Positions 7,218 to 9,806 of a DNA stretch of 9,806 nt are shown here, piece by piece. The number at the start of each line of letters is the position of its first letter. Position 1 is the first letter of the stretch. The position numbers and the translations under genes were made by a program. Under the pieces are notes generated by a model, which saw only the letters and a list, made by a program, of their open reading frames with translations, did not search any database and was not told where the DNA came from. The DNA is taken from the NCBI GenBank assembly GCA_002425885.1, contig DINC01000254.1, forward strand, positions 11,389-21,194, in the 5' to 3' direction. The stretch is from Spirochaetia bacterium UBA5550. Lineage in GTDB: Bacteria > Spirochaetota > UBA4802 > UBA5550.

Positions 7218-8162
7218 ATGAAATTGCTTCAAAAAATAAATAAATTCTGGATATTATTTCTTGTTTTTAATTTAATCGGCCTTGGTTCAGCAGGAATTCT
7301 CTGGAGTTTATCTAAAACAAAATATACTACAGAGGAAGTTTATTTTTACCCTTCATTCGTAAACGACTGGACCAGCCCGGATACTTCATTACTGCTTCAT
7401 GGACGCCTTTATATTCCACGCAATCATTCGTTTCATTCATCATTCCCCGTTGTTTTAATGTTTCACGGAGTTAACAGGACACTTGAAGACAACGACTCTC
7501 TTGCAAAAAAACTGGTAAGCATGGAGGTTGCTGTTTTTTCAATTACATATCGTGGCCATGGCAAGTCCAGCGGCACATTCCCCACACTGGACGGGAATAA
7601 ATATGATGTCAGTTTCGGTGATGCTTTAGGCGCTTACCGTTACGTGAGAGGTTTAACTTACATTGACCCGAAGCGAATTATGGCTTTCGGAAATTCACTT
7701 GGCGGAGGCGCAGCTGTTTTTCTTGCGGTGAGCAATCTGACCCCCAAGTTTGTAGCCACGTTCCCTGCTATGAGTTATCAATTGGCAGGAAAACCTTTAT
7801 ACCTTCATAAAGTGCCCGGTACAGAACTTGAAGGATTGATTATGGCCGGCACCAAAGATGAATGTTTCTGGTGCTACCCGGAATATGTAAATAAATTCAA
7901 GGAAATCAATCCATCCATTGAGTTAAAATGGTTTGAAGGAGCTGTCCATACAGACGGCAGATTCTGGACAGAATCAATTACACTTGCACACTCATGGTTT
8001 GCAAAAACGTTAAAAATTTCTGAAAATTCAATTCTGAAAAACTGGCTCTATTCAGGCTATTCCGGTTTAACTTTAGCCGCAATTATTCTTATAATAGATC
8101 TGGTGATCGCGATGATAAAATTGATTAAAACCGGAAGATTAAAAAAGAATCCCGCAGCTTAG
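7218..8162 (+). CDS. Membrane-anchored periplasmic alpha/beta hydrolase
   Basis: This 314-residue protein has an alpha/beta-hydrolase domain held between two membrane helices. The ATG at 7218 has GAGG at 7207-7210. Helix one spans about residues 10-31 and helix two about 283-303; Lys/Arg-rich ends on both sides predict cytoplasmic termini and a periplasmic hydrolase domain. The nucleophile elbow is Gly158-Asn-Ser160-Leu-Gly162, the oxyanion loop FHGVNRT (82-88), the likely acid Asp214 in GTKDE and the catalytic His244 in GAVHTDG. YRGHGKSSG (111-119) is a typical loop of BAAT/dienelactone-hydrolase-like and BEM46-like serine hydrolases. The triad looks complete, so an esterase, thioesterase or peptidase activity is plausible, but the substrate is unknown. 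Codons look more A/T-rich than in the ubiD gene, and a separate promoter is likely. No clear functional link to the upstream operon is visible. Confidence 0.85.
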   Translation: MKLLQKINKFWILFLVFNLIGLGSAGILWSLSKTKYTTEEVYFYPSFVNDWTSPDTSLLLHGRLYIPRNHSFHSSFPVVLMFHGVNRTLEDNDSLAKKLVSMEVAVFSITYRGHGKSSGTFPTLDGNKYDVSFGDALGAYRYVRGLTYIDPKRIMAFGNSLGGGAAVFLAVSNLTPKFVATFPAMSYQLAGKPLYLHKVPGTELEGLIMAGTKDECFWCYPEYVNKFKEINPSIELKWFEGAVHTDGRFWTESITLAHSWFAKTLKISENSILKNWLYSGYSGLTLAAIILIIDLVIAMIKLIKTGRLKKNPAA

Positions 8163-8166
8163 TTTT

Positions 8167-8186
8167 AAAAAAAATTCATTTTTTTT
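8167..8186. terminator. A8/T8 inverted repeat between convergent genes
   Basis: Eight A (8167-8174) and eight T (8179-8186) flank TTCA, forming an A/T-only hairpin across the convergent gene ends; the stop codons are at 8160-8162 (plus) and 8176-8178 (minus). Either strand would give an A-rich arm followed by a T run, so it may work as a weak bidirectional terminator. It overlaps the last codons of the minus-strand gene, and the stem has no G-C pairs. Confidence 0.4.
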
Positions 8187-9528
8187 CTTCGCCATTAAAT
8201 ATATCAGGATAGAGTTTTTTTGCACAGTCCGGGCAGAGGGAGTGAGTAAATTCAGCATCTGAATGCTGTTCAAGGTACTGCTCTATCTGACTCCAGTAGC
8301 CTCTGTCGTCGCGGATCTTTTTGCATGATGCACAGATAGGGAGCAGCCCGCTCAGGGTCTTTACATCCAGAAGTGCATTGGCCAGATCTGAAACAATTTT
8401 TTTTCTCAGGCGATTTATACGCATAACAGATATTATACTAACAGCAAGGATCAGGACTGTTATAGAGAGAAAAATTAATGTAAGATATATCACGTATGTC
8501 TTATTTCTGATAATGAAATCAAAGAAATCAGGGGGTCTGTTTATAACCTCAGCATCATCAGGGATAAGAGAAACATCGACTCTCTTTTTAACAGCCTCGC
8601 GATAATCCACCACTGCACTATTATGTACTTTTTCAATCACAGGTATTCTCTCAGGAATCTCTCCATTCAAAATCCGCGCAACCATTATTGCCGCTTCGGT
8701 CCCCTGCTTTTCGGGTGAATTCAGCACACCCCCGATGACCCCTTCTTTTAAATAATTCAGGGCAACAGTATAAACCGGTCCCCGTGCATGAGTTTTCAAT
8801 CTGCCGGTGAAATCGTTATAGAAAAAAATCCGTCCATTTCTATCCTTAAAATAAGCAAGGAGCAGTAATGGAGTCTCCTCATCAAGCCTCTGAATTTCGG
8901 CAAACAGATCCTTTACCGGGAGATCAGGTGAAAACTTAAAAGATATTTCTTTGAATTGAGGAATAATCTTACTGATTGAATTGTATCTCGCGCGCCCTGT
9001 TGTAGTATAGTCACATATAGCATAAATACTTTTCAGTCCGGGATGAAGTTTTTGCATGAGCTTTATAGTTTCAGCCGGGGACTCCTCCTCCATTACCCCT
9101 GTAAATATTTTACGATCTATAATCTCTGTGATATTAAGGCTGTTTATCCCGGTAAAGACAACAGGTGTTTTACCGAACAGAGATCTTCCGTATTTAATCA
9201 GAAAATTTAAAGCGTCATCATCAGATGATATTATGCAGTCAAAACCTGTTGAGGCATATTTAATTCTGTATATATCATTAAGCTGTTGGAGATATATTGA
9301 AGAGAGGTATCTTTTTGTATCCATATATTCCACGCATATATCAGCCGGAATCTCCTCTTTACTGAAATACATCTGAATTGCATGAACTATAGCATCAGTC
9401 CACGGAAACCCGTGATGATAAGAATTCAATATAAGTATCTTTGCAGGCTCTGCGTCTCCGTTACTCCAGGCAGTCTGACTGATTGATAATAAAGAAATTA
9501 AGATTAAAATAATTATCCTGATTTTCAT
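8176..9528 (-). CDS. Periplasmic-binding-domain protein with C-terminal CxxC module
   Basis: This 450-residue membrane protein reads like a receptor. Residues 1-22 are a Sec signal sequence (MKIRIIILILISLL). The domain from about 29 to 320 matches ABC-type substrate-binding proteins of the PF04392/TrpX kind often found as sensors: ILILNSYHHGFPWTD (31-45), a FDCIISSDDDALNFL segment (96-110), TPVVFTGIN (121-129) and a second lobe with GGVLNSPEKQGTEAA (266-280). One helix follows (about 344-369), then a short cytoplasmic alpha-helical linker and a C-terminal module with C399-x-x-C402 and C432-x-x-C435, containing LSGLLPICASCKKIRDD and RGYW. This module is known at the ends of many PAS-containing and response-regulator proteins and probably binds zinc. 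No kinase, GGDEF or HAMP domain is present, so output is unclear. The ATG has no good ribosome site but gives a proper signal peptide. Confidence 0.8.
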   Translation of the reverse strand: MKIRIIILILISLLSISQTAWSNGDAEPAKILILNSYHHGFPWTDAIVHAIQMYFSKEEIPADICVEYMDTKRYLSSIYLQQLNDIYRIKYASTGFDCIISSDDDALNFLIKYGRSLFGKTPVVFTGINSLNITEIIDRKIFTGVMEEESPAETIKLMQKLHPGLKSIYAICDYTTTGRARYNSISKIIPQFKEISFKFSPDLPVKDLFAEIQRLDEETPLLLLAYFKDRNGRIFFYNDFTGRLKTHARGPVYTVALNYLKEGVIGGVLNSPEKQGTEAAIMVARILNGEIPERIPVIEKVHNSAVVDYREAVKKRVDVSLIPDDAEVINRPPDFFDFIIRNKTYVIYLTLIFLSITVLILAVSIISVMRINRLRKKIVSDLANALLDVKTLSGLLPICASCKKIRDDRGYWSQIEQYLEQHSDAEFTHSLCPDCAKKLYPDIFNGEEKK

Positions 9529-9731
9529 TTTCAGCTACAAGATACTCCATAGTCATATTCTACAGCTTCATATAAATATAATGAATAAGCCGGAAACTTT
9601 TTTTATTAAAAAAATACCTGAACTAATCTTTGACTTCCTCCTCCGGTTTTATCAGATTTAACATATCAGCGAGTTAAATACTCTGTCATTAAAATATGAA
9701 TATTGATCTCTTCAGAATCAGGAGGATTTAA
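9529..9731. other. Divergent intergenic region
   Basis: This 203-bp A/T-rich region separates the minus-strand sensor-like gene from the plus-strand gene at 9732 and must carry promoters for both. A near-palindrome of T7 (9598-9604), ATT and A7 (9608-9614) lies in the middle. On the plus strand a TTGACT at 9630-9635 resembles a -35 box, but no good -10 lies 16-18 bases after it; TAAAAT at 9690-9695 is a better -10 with no clear -35. On the minus strand TATATT-like boxes occur around 9573-9583. None of these is a confident promoter call. Confidence 0.4.
9636..9726 (+). promoter_or_regulatory. Possible structured leader masking a ribosome site
   Basis: TCCTCCT (9636-9642) is the exact reverse complement of AGGAGGA (9720-9726), which contains the ribosome site of the gene at 9732. 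Nested between them is a perfect 7-bp inverted repeat, ATTTAAC (9656-9662) and GTTAAAT (9673-9679), with a 10-base loop. If the transcript begins upstream of 9636, the two pairings can form together, giving a folded leader with the ribosome site closed. No known riboswitch class is recognised and a 7-bp match could arise by chance. Confidence 0.3.
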
Positions 9732-9806
9732 ATGACCATTTTTTTTATGATGTCATTAATGTCTGCCGCAGTCACAGGGAGCGAAGGGGAGTACCACAGA
9801 GCTGAC
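9732..9806 (+). CDS. Start of an exported protein, 3' end beyond window
   Basis: An ATG at 9732 follows a near-perfect ribosome site, AGGAGG at 9720-9725, six bases upstream. The frame stays open for all 25 codons to the window end. The first residues, MTIFFMMSLMSAAVTGSEG, are a short hydrophobic stretch rich in Met and Phe ending in small residues, compatible with a signal peptide although it lacks the usual basic N-terminus. Too little is visible to assign a family. Confidence 0.55.
   Translation, partial: MTIFFMMSLMSAAVTGSEGEYHRAD

Noticed and set aside
1..9806. CRISPR arrays, tRNA or rRNA genes, insertion sequences or phage att sites.
   Set aside because: I found no regularly spaced direct repeats, tRNA-like cloverleaf, transposase or integrase frame, or terminal inverted repeats.

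Overview
The window is a densely packed chromosomal stretch from a diderm (Gram-negative-type) bacterium. Two predicted lipoproteins with lipobox cysteines, an exported beta-barrel-like protein and several Sec-type signal peptides point to a double-membrane cell. A menaquinone-type prenyltransferase with its UbiX/UbiD partners points to a quinone-using, probably anaerobic or facultative, energy metabolism. Base composition looks moderate (low-to-mid 40s percent GC by eye). The phylum cannot be fixed from this sequence. The relaxed lipoboxes (Leu-Leu-Ser-Cys, Leu-Ser-Ser-Cys) and the CxxC output module on the minus-strand sensor-like protein would fit Spirochaetota or Desulfobacterota, but this is only a lean.

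Layout. Positions 1-467 hold the 3' part of a small lipoprotein gene cut by the window edge. A spacer (468-625) with two clear inverted repeats follows. Positions 626-7044 are six same-strand genes with short gaps or overlaps: an outer-membrane beta-barrel-like protein, a lipoprotein substrate-binding protein of the NMT1/SsuA type, its ABC ATPase, a 546-residue protein that joins a complete ABC permease to a complete UbiA/MqnP-type prenyltransferase, a UbiX flavin prenyltransferase and a long UbiD decarboxylase. A 173-bp spacer then leads to a membrane-anchored alpha/beta hydrolase (7218-8162). Convergent to it on the minus strand is a protein with an ABC-type sugar/amino-acid-binding-like periplasmic domain, one membrane helix and a C-terminal four-cysteine module (8176-9528). 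The right end has a 203-bp divergent intergenic region and the first 25 codons of an exported protein that runs off the window.

How the genes may work together. MqnP (UbiA family), UbiX and UbiD are the late steps of the futalosine menaquinone route: prenylation of 1,4-dihydroxy-6-naphthoate, then prFMN-dependent decarboxylation. Their placement directly after a whole ABC importer, and above all the physical fusion of the importer's permease to the prenyltransferase, suggests that a soluble aromatic acid is taken up and attached to the polyprenyl chain at the membrane. The beta-barrel gene just upstream could supply the outer-membrane step. The working hypothesis is a quinone-headgroup (or precursor) uptake and salvage system. 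The early genes mqnA-E are not in this window, and the ligand of the transporter is not known from sequence. The fusion is directly visible; the transport substrate is inference.
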